Program-made: the position numbers and the translations under genes
Shown here: piece after piece, positions 1 to 5,142 of the stretch
How the letters are laid out: each line of letters starts with the position of its first letter
Position numbering within the stretch: position 1 is the first letter of the stretch
The notes under the pieces: model-generated
Database searches by the model: none
What the model was told of the DNA's origin: nothing
The model's input: the letters and a program-made list of their open reading frames with translations, nothing else
DNA from: a virus
IMG/VR virus record: IMGVR_UViG_3300046532_001017
Coordinates: 1 to 20,007 of that record
Length of the DNA stretch: 20,007 nt
Direction: 5' to 3' (one strand)

Positions 1-292
1 AATTACAGACTAAAACGACCGTAAAGCGCGTGTCGCTCTTAAGCGCAATTTGCTCCATAAACTCTAACCTTTTAAAGTGTCTTTTGACCGTTGCTGGTGA
101 CACTCCCAGCGCCTCAGCGGCTCGCCGGTAAGTGGTTATAAACTCCCCTGGTTGCACCTCAATTCCAACCCGCATTTTAACCGGTTTCCAGACTGCCCTG
201 CATAGAATCCATAGCCACGTTTTGAGTAAATGCGGATCCTCAAATACTTGGCTGTTTTCTATTTGTCGGTGTAACTTAATGAATCCGTTCAT
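1..292 (-). CDS. Phage replication initiator, DnaD-like N-terminal winged helix (partial)
   Basis: Read from the ATG at 292, this frame stays open to the window edge, so only the first 97 residues are seen. The N-terminus (GFIKLHRQIENSQVFEDPHL, residues 3-22) and the stretch PGEFITTYRRAAEALGVSPA (48-67) followed by TVKRHFKRLE are typical of phage replisome-organiser or DnaD-type proteins, whose N-terminal winged helix binds the origin or helps load the helicase. The helix-turn-helix lies at about residues 54-76, with the wing at 81-97. The Shine-Dalgarno AAGGA sits about nine bases before the ATG. The gene follows a strong terminator, so it probably has its own promoter and leader. The neighbouring Sak4-like ATPase and SSB-like protein fit a replication/recombination module. 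The missing C-terminus would normally carry the helicase-loader contact region. The family assignment is fairly secure; the exact partner is unknown. Confidence 0.75.
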   Translation of the reverse strand, partial: MNGFIKLHRQIENSQVFEDPHLLKTWLWILCRAVWKPVKMRVGIEVQPGEFITTYRRAAEALGVSPATVKRHFKRLEFMEQIALKSDTRFTVVLVCN

Positions 293-298
293 TTTCGC

Positions 299-311
299 CC
301 ATCCTTTGTAA
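299..311 (-). promoter_or_regulatory. Candidate CsrA-binding site over the Shine-Dalgarno
   Basis: The coding strand reads TTACAAAGGATGG immediately before the replication gene. The published CsrA SELEX consensus is RUACARGGAUGU; this site matches with one extra A in the middle and a G in place of the last U. It contains the Shine-Dalgarno AAGGA, so a bound CsrA would block ribosome entry. The same genome encodes a CsrA homologue (2560-2742). Only a weak 3-bp stem could present the GGA, so a classical hairpin-loop presentation is not evident. This is an inferred site. Confidence 0.35.
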
Positions 312-318
312 TATGATC

Positions 319-384
319 TCACCAATGAATTGCGCAACCTGCGGGACTACCGCTACCCGCAAATAATGATCCAACTGTATACAT
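319..384 (-). CDS. Possible 21-residue leader peptide
   Basis: ATG at 384 and TGA at 319-321 enclose a peptide beginning MYTVGSLFAGSGSPAGC. An AGGGA sequence lies about ten bases before the ATG, so it could be translated. It lies inside the leader of the replication gene and overlaps the 340-361 hairpin, so translation would compete with folding. The start MYTVGSLFAG vaguely resembles the N-terminus of cytosine-C5 methyltransferases, but no such gene follows. It could equally be a chance ORF. Confidence 0.2.
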   Translation of the reverse strand: MYTVGSLFAGSGSPAGCAIHW

Positions 385-399
385 TTTTTACATCCCTAT

Positions 400-434
400 A
401 AAAAACCCCTAGCCGGAAACACTCCGGCCAGGGG
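400..434 (-). terminator. Rho-independent terminator
   Basis: On the minus strand a 12-bp stem, CCCCTGGCCGGA paired with TCCGGCTAGGGG (one G-U pair), encloses a five-base loop and is followed directly by six T residues. The plus-strand side has no T run, so it acts on the leftward transcripts. It lies 52 bases after the stop codon of the sulfotransferase-like gene and closes the long late/recombination transcript before the replication gene begins. Confidence 0.9.
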
Positions 435-444
435 ATCCCAAATA

Positions 445-475
445 AATCGTTGCGTCGAGAGTCTGCGCAACGATT
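445..475. repeat. Perfect inverted repeat (10-bp arms)
   Basis: AATCGTTGCG at 445-454 and CGCAACGATT at 466-475 are exact reverse complements separated by 11 bases. The repeat lies between the sulfotransferase-like stop codon and the terminator. It has no T tract of its own. As RNA it would form a stable stem upstream of the terminator; as DNA it could be an operator-like dyad. Function unknown. Confidence 0.75.
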
Positions 476-479
476 AACC

Positions 480-500
480 CCGGCGGCTAAATGCTGCCGG
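480..500. repeat. Hairpin spanning the stop codon of the sulfotransferase-like gene
   Basis: CCGGCGGC (480-487) pairs with GCTGCCGG (493-500) through eight pairs including one G-U, with a five-base loop. It covers the TAG stop (487-489) and the last codons of the gene. It is the first of three consecutive stem-loops (480-500, 445-475, 400-434) at the end of this transcript and may protect its 3' end. Confidence 0.6.
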
Positions 501-1044
501 AATATTTCCAAAAGTTTACTTCGGCCGTCCATTCTTCCGTTTTAAAGTATGGGTGATCTATTAACGGCGTTGCGTTATTAATCAACGCCGTGTGATCAAA
601 ATCGGGCCGTATCTCAATATCATATTCAAACGCAAGTAAATCATCAATTTCGGTTGTCGTTACGATTTGGGTACCCTGTAATTCGTAACGCTGGTATAGC
701 TGTAACTGCGTTTCCTGGTGAATATAATTCTTAGGGGGATTATCTAAATACTTACTGTACGGAACATCGGCCGCTAACCCCCAGCATTCTAACCACCAGA
801 TGTAATGTTTATACAAACCGTGTTTTCTGGCGTATGGCTCCCGGATTATAAATATTACGGTGTAGCCGTCATGCTCCCAACCCTGATGAATTGCCCCGTA
901 ATGGTGATCTATCCCGCCGTCGGGGTCTGGGCCATTAACCCAGATACCGCCAATGTCAGCCTTGCATAATATCCGATGTAATGCCCCGCTTCCCGTGTGC
1001 GGTGGCGTCACGATTACAAGTTTTTCGCGTTCTAATAAAATCAT
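487..1044 (-). CDS. Sulfotransferase-like P-loop protein
   Basis: 185 residues from the ATG at 1044, chosen because GAGGAG lies seven bases before it; a TTG eighteen bases earlier would place the Shine-Dalgarno inside the gene. The N-terminal strand and loop VIVTPPHTGSGALHRIL (residues 10-26) resembles the 5'-phosphosulfate-binding motif of PAPS-dependent sulfotransferases (usual form PKxGTT/S; here the lysine is replaced by histidine). IFIIREPYARKHGLYKHY (64-81) resembles the 3'-phosphate-binding segment. H47/H48 or H52 could supply the catalytic base. The protein is shorter than cellular sulfotransferases (about 250-300 residues), so it may be a minimal or divergent form. It is the last gene before the terminator. 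The acceptor cannot be predicted: capsid, host surface glycan or a small molecule are all possible. The fold call is moderately sure; activity is unproven given the lysine change. Confidence 0.6.
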   Translation of the reverse strand: MILLEREKLVIVTPPHTGSGALHRILCKADIGGIWVNGPDPDGGIDHHYGAIHQGWEHDGYTVIFIIREPYARKHGLYKHYIWWLECWGLAADVPYSKYLDNPPKNYIHQETQLQLYQRYELQGTQIVTTTEIDDLLAFEYDIEIRPDFDHTALINNATPLIDHPYFKTEEWTAEVNFWKYSGSI

Positions 1045-1066
1045 TTTATTGCTCCTCAACAATAGA

Positions 1067-1513
1067 TTAAAATGGCATATCGTCCGGTAGTTCCGATTCA
1101 GTCTTTGCCGTTGCTTTAAACGTTTTTAAGGCGTCTTTTACATCGTCCGTACTGGTTTCGTATTCTAGATATTTAAAAACGCTGTTGCGCATTGTGCCGG
1201 TCTTATCCTCATATTGCCCTAGCTTTACTTTGCCGGCCTTATCTAGGCAATCAGCGGCCATTAATACTTCCGCTTCGTACTGTTTCACCAGGCCAACCGC
1301 ATAGGCAAATTGCCGGATCTTCCAACTTTTAGACGGTGATAACCATTGGTTCAAAAATACTACCCCGCCGGCGTGGTAGATCCGTAGATTCAACTGTATT
1401 TGTTCTTCCCCATCGTTGAATTTACTAACCGTATCTTCGGCCGTTACTACCTCAAAATCGTATTCGCCAACTGGTAATATTCCTGTTCTTGCGTCCTCTG
1501 CTTTGAATTCCAT
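1067..1513 (-). CDS. Phage single-strand DNA-binding protein, DUF669-like
   Basis: 148 residues from the ATG at 1513; GGAG lies about ten bases upstream, and this start puts the conserved GILPVGEYDFEVVTAED segment at residues 11-27 as in DUF669 proteins. The start at 1561 lacks a Shine-Dalgarno. The C-terminus ends ESELPDDMPF, closely matching the acidic tip (DDDIPF) of bacterial SSB that recruits replication and repair partners. The centre (38-118) alternates beta strands, consistent with an OB-like fold. It lies just downstream of the Sak4-like ATPase, and the two are a common pair in phage recombination/replication modules. Its likely role is to coat ssDNA during replication and annealing. 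The first 67 bases overlap, in another frame, the preceding small ORF. Confidence 0.75.
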   Translation of the reverse strand: MEFKAEDARTGILPVGEYDFEVVTAEDTVSKFNDGEEQIQLNLRIYHAGGVVFLNQWLSPSKSWKIRQFAYAVGLVKQYEAEVLMAADCLDKAGKVKLGQYEDKTGTMRNSVFKYLEYETSTDDVKDALKTFKATAKTESELPDDMPF

Positions 1514-1695
1514 TTGATCTTCACTCCGTGTAGATAACATAGTTTTGTTAAAGTTTCCCATCCAAGTTTAACGCCGGCATAATGCCAAACGATAATGCGT
1601 ATTTGTTTTAATGTCTTACCGTTTAACGCTTCGCCCAGTTCATAAATTTGGGTTGAGGCTTTGCAAACGTCTATCATTTTTCGCGTTGATTTCAT
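1447..1695 (-). CDS. Small hypothetical protein overlapping the SSB-like gene
   Basis: 82 residues from the ATG at 1695, which overlaps the TGA of the ATPase gene by four bases (ATGA), the usual translational-coupling junction. The protein is basic (MKSTRKMIDVCKASTQIYEL at the start). It carries a helical segment TLKQIRIIVWHYAGVKLGWE (28-47) followed by TLTKLCYLHGVKIKW that could form a helix-turn-helix. No family is recognised. Its final third lies inside the SSB-like gene in a different frame. The first 55 residues occupy a gap between two genes that would otherwise be empty in an otherwise tightly packed genome, which supports it being real. Confidence 0.5.
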   Translation of the reverse strand: MKSTRKMIDVCKASTQIYELGEALNGKTLKQIRIIVWHYAGVKLGWETLTKLCYLHGVKIKWNSKQRTQEQEYYQLANTILR

Positions 1696-2579
1696 GCCAA
1701 CCGCCCCTCCGCATACTCTATACATTTGCTCATAACGTCCGGCGGTAATAACTCCACCGATTCCACACCGGCCTTTTCGCACCACTTATCAATTGTTGTT
1801 GTGGGGATCCCAGCTTCACGGCAAATCATTATTAGATTGCTGGCCTGTTCCGGTGTTGATATTTCACACGTTACCTCGTGATCTGCGTTTATTAGCTTTT
1901 TTCCATAACGCTCCGCGAAATCTTTGTAATCGAGTTCAAACCGTTCACCCTCCACAAATCCCAATAACCGGCTTTTGCGTACTCGGCCTTTGCGGCTCTT
2001 GCCCTCTTTTAAAACCTCAATCCATAAATCAAGCTCATAATCTAGGGTTTTATAGCCTTCGTACGTTGTATCAATCACGGATTGCTGGCCGGTTGAGTCC
2101 TTACCCCATTTATCGGCCTCATGGCAAATATAGATTACGTTCATGTCTAGCTTATCAATCCATCGGATCAGTTGCCGCGTAGGCCGGTTTGCTTCTCTTT
2201 TATCCCTGCCGAATTCGTTACCGATTGCCTTACCATTTACCACGCGCACTTCTGCAGCAGCCGCTTCCATGGCGTATAACTTTGTAAATGAATCTATTAC
2301 AACGGTTTTGTATTCATGATCCACCGTTGCCAGCGTAATGATTTCATCAATTACCGTTTGATAATCCTGAGATCCTTCATCATGCCCCAGGTAAACACCG
2401 TTGCCCTTCTTTAGCTTCTGGGCGTAGTGTTCACGCTCGGCCGACCCTTCAACGTCGATATAGTAGCAATTCGGGAAATCTAGCGCAAAGTAGGTTTTTC
2501 CAACTCCGGCCCGCCCGCTTAGAATAATCTTAGCGCGTTTGTCTTTGCCTACTGGCGGTTTAGCTTTTAATTTTCGCAT
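1692..2579 (-). CDS. Sak4-like RecA-fold ATPase (AAA_24 family), phage recombination
   Basis: 295 residues. A Walker A motif GRAGVGKT (residues 22-29) follows the strand AKIILS, and Walker B VVIDS lies at 93-97, preceded by the polar stretch VDHEYKT. A glutamate after strand two (VEGSAER, E44) and H153 in IYICHEAD fit the RecA-like core of Sak4/AAA_24 proteins. Sak4 proteins bind ssDNA and promote strand annealing together with a phage SSB; the SSB-like gene lies just downstream. A C-terminal extension (about 235-295), starting STPEQASNLI, may be a small helical interaction domain. The gene starts inside the end of csrA (20-base overlap) with AGAGG about twelve bases before the ATG. Fold and family are well supported; activity is inferred. 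Confidence 0.85.
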   Translation of the reverse strand: MRKLKAKPPVGKDKRAKIILSGRAGVGKTYFALDFPNCYYIDVEGSAEREHYAQKLKKGNGVYLGHDEGSQDYQTVIDEIITLATVDHEYKTVVIDSFTKLYAMEAAAAEVRVVNGKAIGNEFGRDKREANRPTRQLIRWIDKLDMNVIYICHEADKWGKDSTGQQSVIDTTYEGYKTLDYELDLWIEVLKEGKSRKGRVRKSRLLGFVEGERFELDYKDFAERYGKKLINADHEVTCEISTPEQASNLIMICREAGIPTTTIDKWCEKAGVESVELLPPDVMSKCIEYAEGRLA

Positions 2580-2742
2580 TGTCTAAGTCCCTCTGATAAA
2601 CTTCGTTTCGTAAAATCTTAACGTTTCTCGGTGCGTCAAAACTTAGCACTACGCTAGACGCCTTTAGTTTTTTAATGGTGATGATAATATCATCACCAAT
2701 CATTATTTGGTTTCCTAGTCTCCTGGTTAATGCTAATGGCAT
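2560..2742 (-). CDS. csrA: Carbon storage regulator CsrA homologue
   Basis: 60 residues, the normal CsrA length. LALTRRLGNQIMIGDDIIIT (residues 3-22) aligns with the start of bacterial CsrA (LTRRxGExxxIGD), and DAPRNVKILRNEVYQR (36-51) aligns with its C-terminal part. The RNA-contacting residues equivalent to E. coli L4, R6 and R44 are L5, R7 and R45. Differences: an extra residue after Met1, N11 where cellular CsrA has Glu, and VVLS in place of VRIG at the fourth strand. CsrA dimers bind GGA motifs in 5' leaders and usually block translation. The gene overlaps its upstream neighbour by one base (TAATG) and has a strong GAGGAGG Shine-Dalgarno with a GGA, so autoregulation is conceivable. Targets may be phage or host mRNAs. 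Confidence 0.92.
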   Translation of the reverse strand: MPLALTRRLGNQIMIGDDIIITIKKLKASSVVLSFDAPRNVKILRNEVYQRDLDNAKIKS

Positions 2743-3338
2743 TATGGGGCCTCCTCATCAAAGATATTGTAAAAAGTTTCCTGCGGTTCATTGGTTTTAA
2801 CTGCGTATTTGGCAAACCAACCCATAGACAAATTTAAATCATCTTCAGGCACATCGTAGATAAGTGGCCGCGCCTCGAATATATGCGAACTTCCTAAAAT
2901 ATCATACTTAACAGCGCCGCCGTAAAACGTTACGCTATGGCCGCTAAAACTCGCCGCAATATAATAGTTAGGTTTCTCAACGCTTAACCGCCAATGTGAA
3001 ACGCGTAAACCAGGGGTATCTATCCCGCCTTGGTCTAATAGATATTTAGGGACGATGACAACCGGCGTTAATCCAACGTCTTTTAAATCTAAAACGCAAT
3101 CAATATCGTTATCGTCTAGATAATTTGGGTCATGCCATAAGTGTTCATCGTTGCACCATTTAGAAAACGCCCAGCCGCAAACGCAATCCAATAGAATGGT
3201 TGCGTAATCATTTTGGCGGCCTACGTAGTTGGCCTGATAATCCTGCGCGTGTAATTTTGCGTAGGTATCCGCGTCTTTTCTTACTTGCTTCGGTACTCTT
3301 ACCGTTACCCAGCGTGGGCTATCTGTAAATGCAAACAT
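2742..3338 (-). CDS. Hypothetical early-type protein
   Basis: 198 residues from the ATG at 3338, eight bases after GAGGAGG. I do not recognise it securely. Residues 24-62 (starting with AYAKLHAQDYQANYVGRQ after position 23) are helical, ending in a WAFSKW pair, a pattern seen in phage proteins related to PD-(D/E)XK nucleases. The later DIDCVLDLKD (about 78-87) and PVVIVPKYLL (about 92-101) could be the beta-hairpin part of such a fold, but the catalytic lysine of a D...ExK motif is not clear, so an inactive or different fold is possible. The last third is beta-rich, ending in an acidic tail NIFDEEAP. It is the first gene of the block csrA-ATPase-SSB after a 94-base gap, suggesting a DNA-metabolism or regulatory role. 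Confidence 0.6.
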   Translation of the reverse strand: MFAFTDSPRWVTVRVPKQVRKDADTYAKLHAQDYQANYVGRQNDYATILLDCVCGWAFSKWCNDEHLWHDPNYLDDNDIDCVLDLKDVGLTPVVIVPKYLLDQGGIDTPGLRVSHWRLSVEKPNYYIAASFSGHSVTFYGGAVKYDILGSSHIFEARPLIYDVPEDDLNLSMGWFAKYAVKTNEPQETFYNIFDEEAP

Positions 3339-3432
3339 CCCGTTTGCCTCCTCTGATAAATTTAACTTCGTTTAAAACTTCGTGGGTGGTAGCTTAATAT
3401 ATTTAATCGGCATAGTGCAAGCGCAAAATCAA
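3339..3432 (-). promoter_or_regulatory. Intergenic gap, possible internal promoter
   Basis: This 94-base AT-rich gap separates the membrane-protein genes from the regulator/recombination genes and is one of the few gaps of any size in the window. The coding strand carries TTGCGC about 19 bases before TATATT, a weak promoter-like arrangement. No hairpin with a T run is seen. The end of the gap holds the sequence TTATCAGAGG, part of the strong Shine-Dalgarno of the next gene; the same ten bases occur ahead of the ATPase gene, where they also code for VYQR of csrA. Confidence 0.25.
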
Positions 3433-3687
3433 CTATTTTTTTAACAGATACAAAACCACTGACGATAGCGCGCCAATGATCGCCGTTACCGCAGTTCTAA
3501 ACGCCCATTGTGTAGAACTTTTAACGTCCTCCAATTCCGTTTCTGCAACGGACATACGAACATCCAAACCAGGTTTGCCATTGCCCCGGTGCAATTTGCA
3601 AATCGGCTGTAATTCGGTTAATACCTGCTCGACCTTAATTTCGATCCGTTGCAGGTTTTCCCGTAAATCTTTTATATCGTCAGTCAC
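3433..3687 (-). CDS. Small C-tail-anchored membrane protein, holin-accessory-like
   Basis: 84 residues from the GTG at 3687 (AAGGA upstream; the junction overlaps the previous gene by eight bases). A longer reading from 3735 would lie mostly inside the previous gene. Residues 1-30 form an amphipathic, likely coiled-coil helix (DDIKDLRENLQRIEIKVEQV). A short loop with HRGNGKPGLDVR follows, then a second helix, and a single transmembrane segment close to the end (FRTAVTAIIGALSSVVLYLL, about 63-82). The layout, coiled coil then loop then C-terminal membrane anchor, is that of XhlA-type or similar proteins in phage lysis cassettes. It follows two other small membrane proteins. A lysis role is inferred from topology and position, not from sequence identity. 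Confidence 0.6.
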   Translation of the reverse strand: MTDDIKDLRENLQRIEIKVEQVLTELQPICKLHRGNGKPGLDVRMSVAETELEDVKSSTQWAFRTAVTAIIGALSSVVLYLLKK

Positions 3688-3886
3688 TATCTGGCGTTTC
3701 CTTCTTAGCAACTGGGCGCAAACTATCGCCAACAATAAGCCCCGTAATGATTACAACCAGTTTGTTTAATAGCTCTTCGCTAACTAGCGGCTCGGATAGT
3801 TGCGCGTTCACTGTCGCAAATAAAATAGACAACACTGCCACAATAGTACGCTTGCTTTTAAACGCTGCAATAATTTCTTTGAACAT
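3680..3886 (-). CDS. Putative holin-like small membrane protein
   Basis: 68 residues from the ATG at 3886, which shares one base with the preceding TGA (TGATG); a GTG directly before it is an alternative. A basic amphipathic start (MFKEIIAAFKSKR) leads to a hydrophobic helix TIVAVLSILFATVNA (about 14-28). A second hydrophobic stretch, KLVVIITGLIVGDSL, spans about 42-56. The tail is charged (KKETPDSD). Size, two hydrophobic segments and a charged tail fit small phage holins. The two neighbours are also small membrane proteins. No endolysin gene is visible next to it. Holin is the best guess; another membrane function is possible. Confidence 0.55.
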   Translation of the reverse strand: MFKEIIAAFKSKRTIVAVLSILFATVNAQLSEPLVSEELLNKLVVIITGLIVGDSLRPVAKKETPDSD

Positions 3887-4143
3887 CACTCGCCCCCTGG
3901 TAAAAAACCTTTGATTATATTTAAGGCGCTACTGCCGGCGCCGCTGGACAAAACGAAATAGGCACCTAGCCCAATGGCGATAAGCAGTACTAGCCATTTA
4001 CGTTTTTCGGCCTTTGCTTTACTCAATTCGGCCTTGGCTAAAATTATATCAACTTTTCCGGCTTGCTTCGATTCCTTTTTAGAATCTGCCGGTACCATTT
4101 CTAACTTACCGTCAGCGTTTCTTATTCGCTTTTTGCGTCCCAT
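3886..4143 (-). CDS. Small single-span membrane protein
   Basis: 85 residues; the ATG directly follows the TAA of the PRTase-HAD gene. The first 47 residues are strongly basic and helical (starting MGRKKRIRNADGKLE, later KAELSKAKAEKRK). They are followed by one transmembrane segment WLVLLIAIGLGAYFVL (about 50-65) and a glycine-rich tail. By the positive-inside rule the basic N-terminus would be cytoplasmic. Its place ahead of the holin-like protein suggests a lysis or membrane-associated virion role. No family is recognised. Confidence 0.55.
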   Translation of the reverse strand: MGRKKRIRNADGKLEMVPADSKKESKQAGKVDIILAKAELSKAKAEKRKWLVLLIAIGLGAYFVLSSGAGSSALNIIKGFLPGGE

Positions 4144-5142
4144 TTAATAAACCTCCCCGTTTTCCGTACAAATCACCCAGGCCCCTGTTAGTTTCGCTAT
4201 TTCACTAGATTGTATTGGGCATGACTCCACAAACCAATCTAACCCCAGTTTGCTAAATTCGGCGGCCTTGTATTCACTGACTGCTTGCGGTTTCATTCTG
4301 TCCGAATTGCTGCCAGGAAACATTATCAACCGTTTGCAGCGGATCCCGTAACGCTTTAGCCATGTTTCGGTTACGGCCCTATCTCCCTCGAGTCGTCCCG
4401 TAATGATCGCGGGTAATTCTGCCCGCCTTGGTAGGTTGTACGGTTTCGCGGTTTCTAGCGGTTTAGACATTGGCATGTCATGACATAGTACGCCGTCCAT
4501 ATCAAACGCCATACGGGAAACGTAGCCGCTATTAAACAGATTCCATTGCAACAAATGCGGCAATTCTAATTCTGCGCCGTATAGATCCGGTTTAGTTTCT
4601 GCCCTGGGGTTTACATATATAGCCGCTGTTATCCCGCGGAATTCTTGCAGTCGATTAATAGCCGCGCCGGTTGCTACCGTATCATCGACAAACAAAAACC
4701 GCGACGGCTCCGGGGTTGCATTCATGCGGTCACCGTGGCCGATATTGGTTACATAACGTTTTTTGTCGATGCTATATAATGGTAAATGCAAATGGGCCGC
4801 TATTACGCTAGCGGGAATCATGCCGGATCGTGGCACCGCGCAAACGGCGTCTATCTCCGGTGGTACCTGGTCGCAAAATCTAACGGCCTGGTGTACTAGT
4901 TCTACGGTTGGAATCAACCTAGCGTTTTTAAACGCTGGCGTTGCAAACTTCTTATTTAATGTACCCTGGCGGCTCTTGCAGCCGCCGCACTGTTTAATAC
5001 CTATAGCCGATGTAAAACGCGCTACGGAATCCCCGAGGCCCTTTGATAACCCACAATTGCGGTAACTTACTTTCTTTTTCTTATGTCCGCAGTTTACGCA
5101 AACCACGCCGCCATCTGTCCGGTTTTCCCATATGCACTTCAT
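4144..5142 (-). CDS. Zinc-ribbon / phosphoribosyltransferase / HAD fusion protein
   Basis: 332 residues in three parts. Residues 1-65 hold Cys pairs C15-x2-C18 and C52-x2-C55 plus C3 and C30, probably a metal-binding domain; the segment GLSKGLGDSVARFTSAIGIK resembles a small domain I recall from phage proteins ending in a CxxCxxR-LN motif. Residues 75-205 form a type I phosphoribosyltransferase: AVPRSGMIPA (102-111) as the pyrophosphate loop and FLFVDDTVATGAA (149-161) as the PRPP-binding loop. Residues 208-332 form a HAD-type phosphatase domain: FDMDG (213-217, nucleophile D214, acid D216), ITGR (247-250), K284, and VESCPIQSSEIAKLTG near the end. The start overlaps the previous gene (ATGA). 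A role in base/nucleotide salvage or DNA base modification is plausible; the substrate cannot be told from sequence. Confidence 0.8.
   Translation of the reverse strand: MKCIWENRTDGGVVCVNCGHKKKKVSYRNCGLSKGLGDSVARFTSAIGIKQCGGCKSRQGTLNKKFATPAFKNARLIPTVELVHQAVRFCDQVPPEIDAVCAVPRSGMIPASVIAAHLHLPLYSIDKKRYVTNIGHGDRMNATPEPSRFLFVDDTVATGAAINRLQEFRGITAAIYVNPRAETKPDLYGAELELPHLLQWNLFNSGYVSRMAFDMDGVLCHDMPMSKPLETAKPYNLPRRAELPAIITGRLEGDRAVTETWLKRYGIRCKRLIMFPGSNSDRMKPQAVSEYKAAEFSKLGLDWFVESCPIQSSEIAKLTGAWVICTENGEVY

Larger units (their letters stand above)
293..399 (-). promoter_or_regulatory. Leader region of the replication gene
   Basis: This noncoding stretch lies between a terminator and the replication gene, so a promoter is expected here. 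It is AT-rich after the terminator, with a possible -10 TATACA (coordinates 377-382) but no convincing -35 seventeen bases upstream. It contains a 6-bp hairpin (TGCGGG/CCCGCA type, 340-361, ten-base loop), a 21-codon mini-ORF (319-384) and the CsrA-like site at 299-311. The arrangement looks like a regulated 5' leader; no known riboswitch class is recognised. Confidence 0.4.

Noticed and set aside
319-384. Remnant of a cytosine-C5 DNA methyltransferase
   Set aside because: Only about ten residues resemble the start of such enzymes and no further motif follows; kept only as a possible leader peptide.
1793-2182. Plus-strand ORF of 129 codons opposite the ATPase gene
   Set aside because: It lies wholly antisense to a well-supported gene, has no Shine-Dalgarno and its protein has no recognisable features. 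The same holds for the other plus-strand ORFs.
2588-3360. Shared TTATCAGAGG before two genes as a regulatory repeat
   Set aside because: In one copy it codes for the conserved VYQR of CsrA and the rest is Shine-Dalgarno, so chance similarity is the simpler reading.
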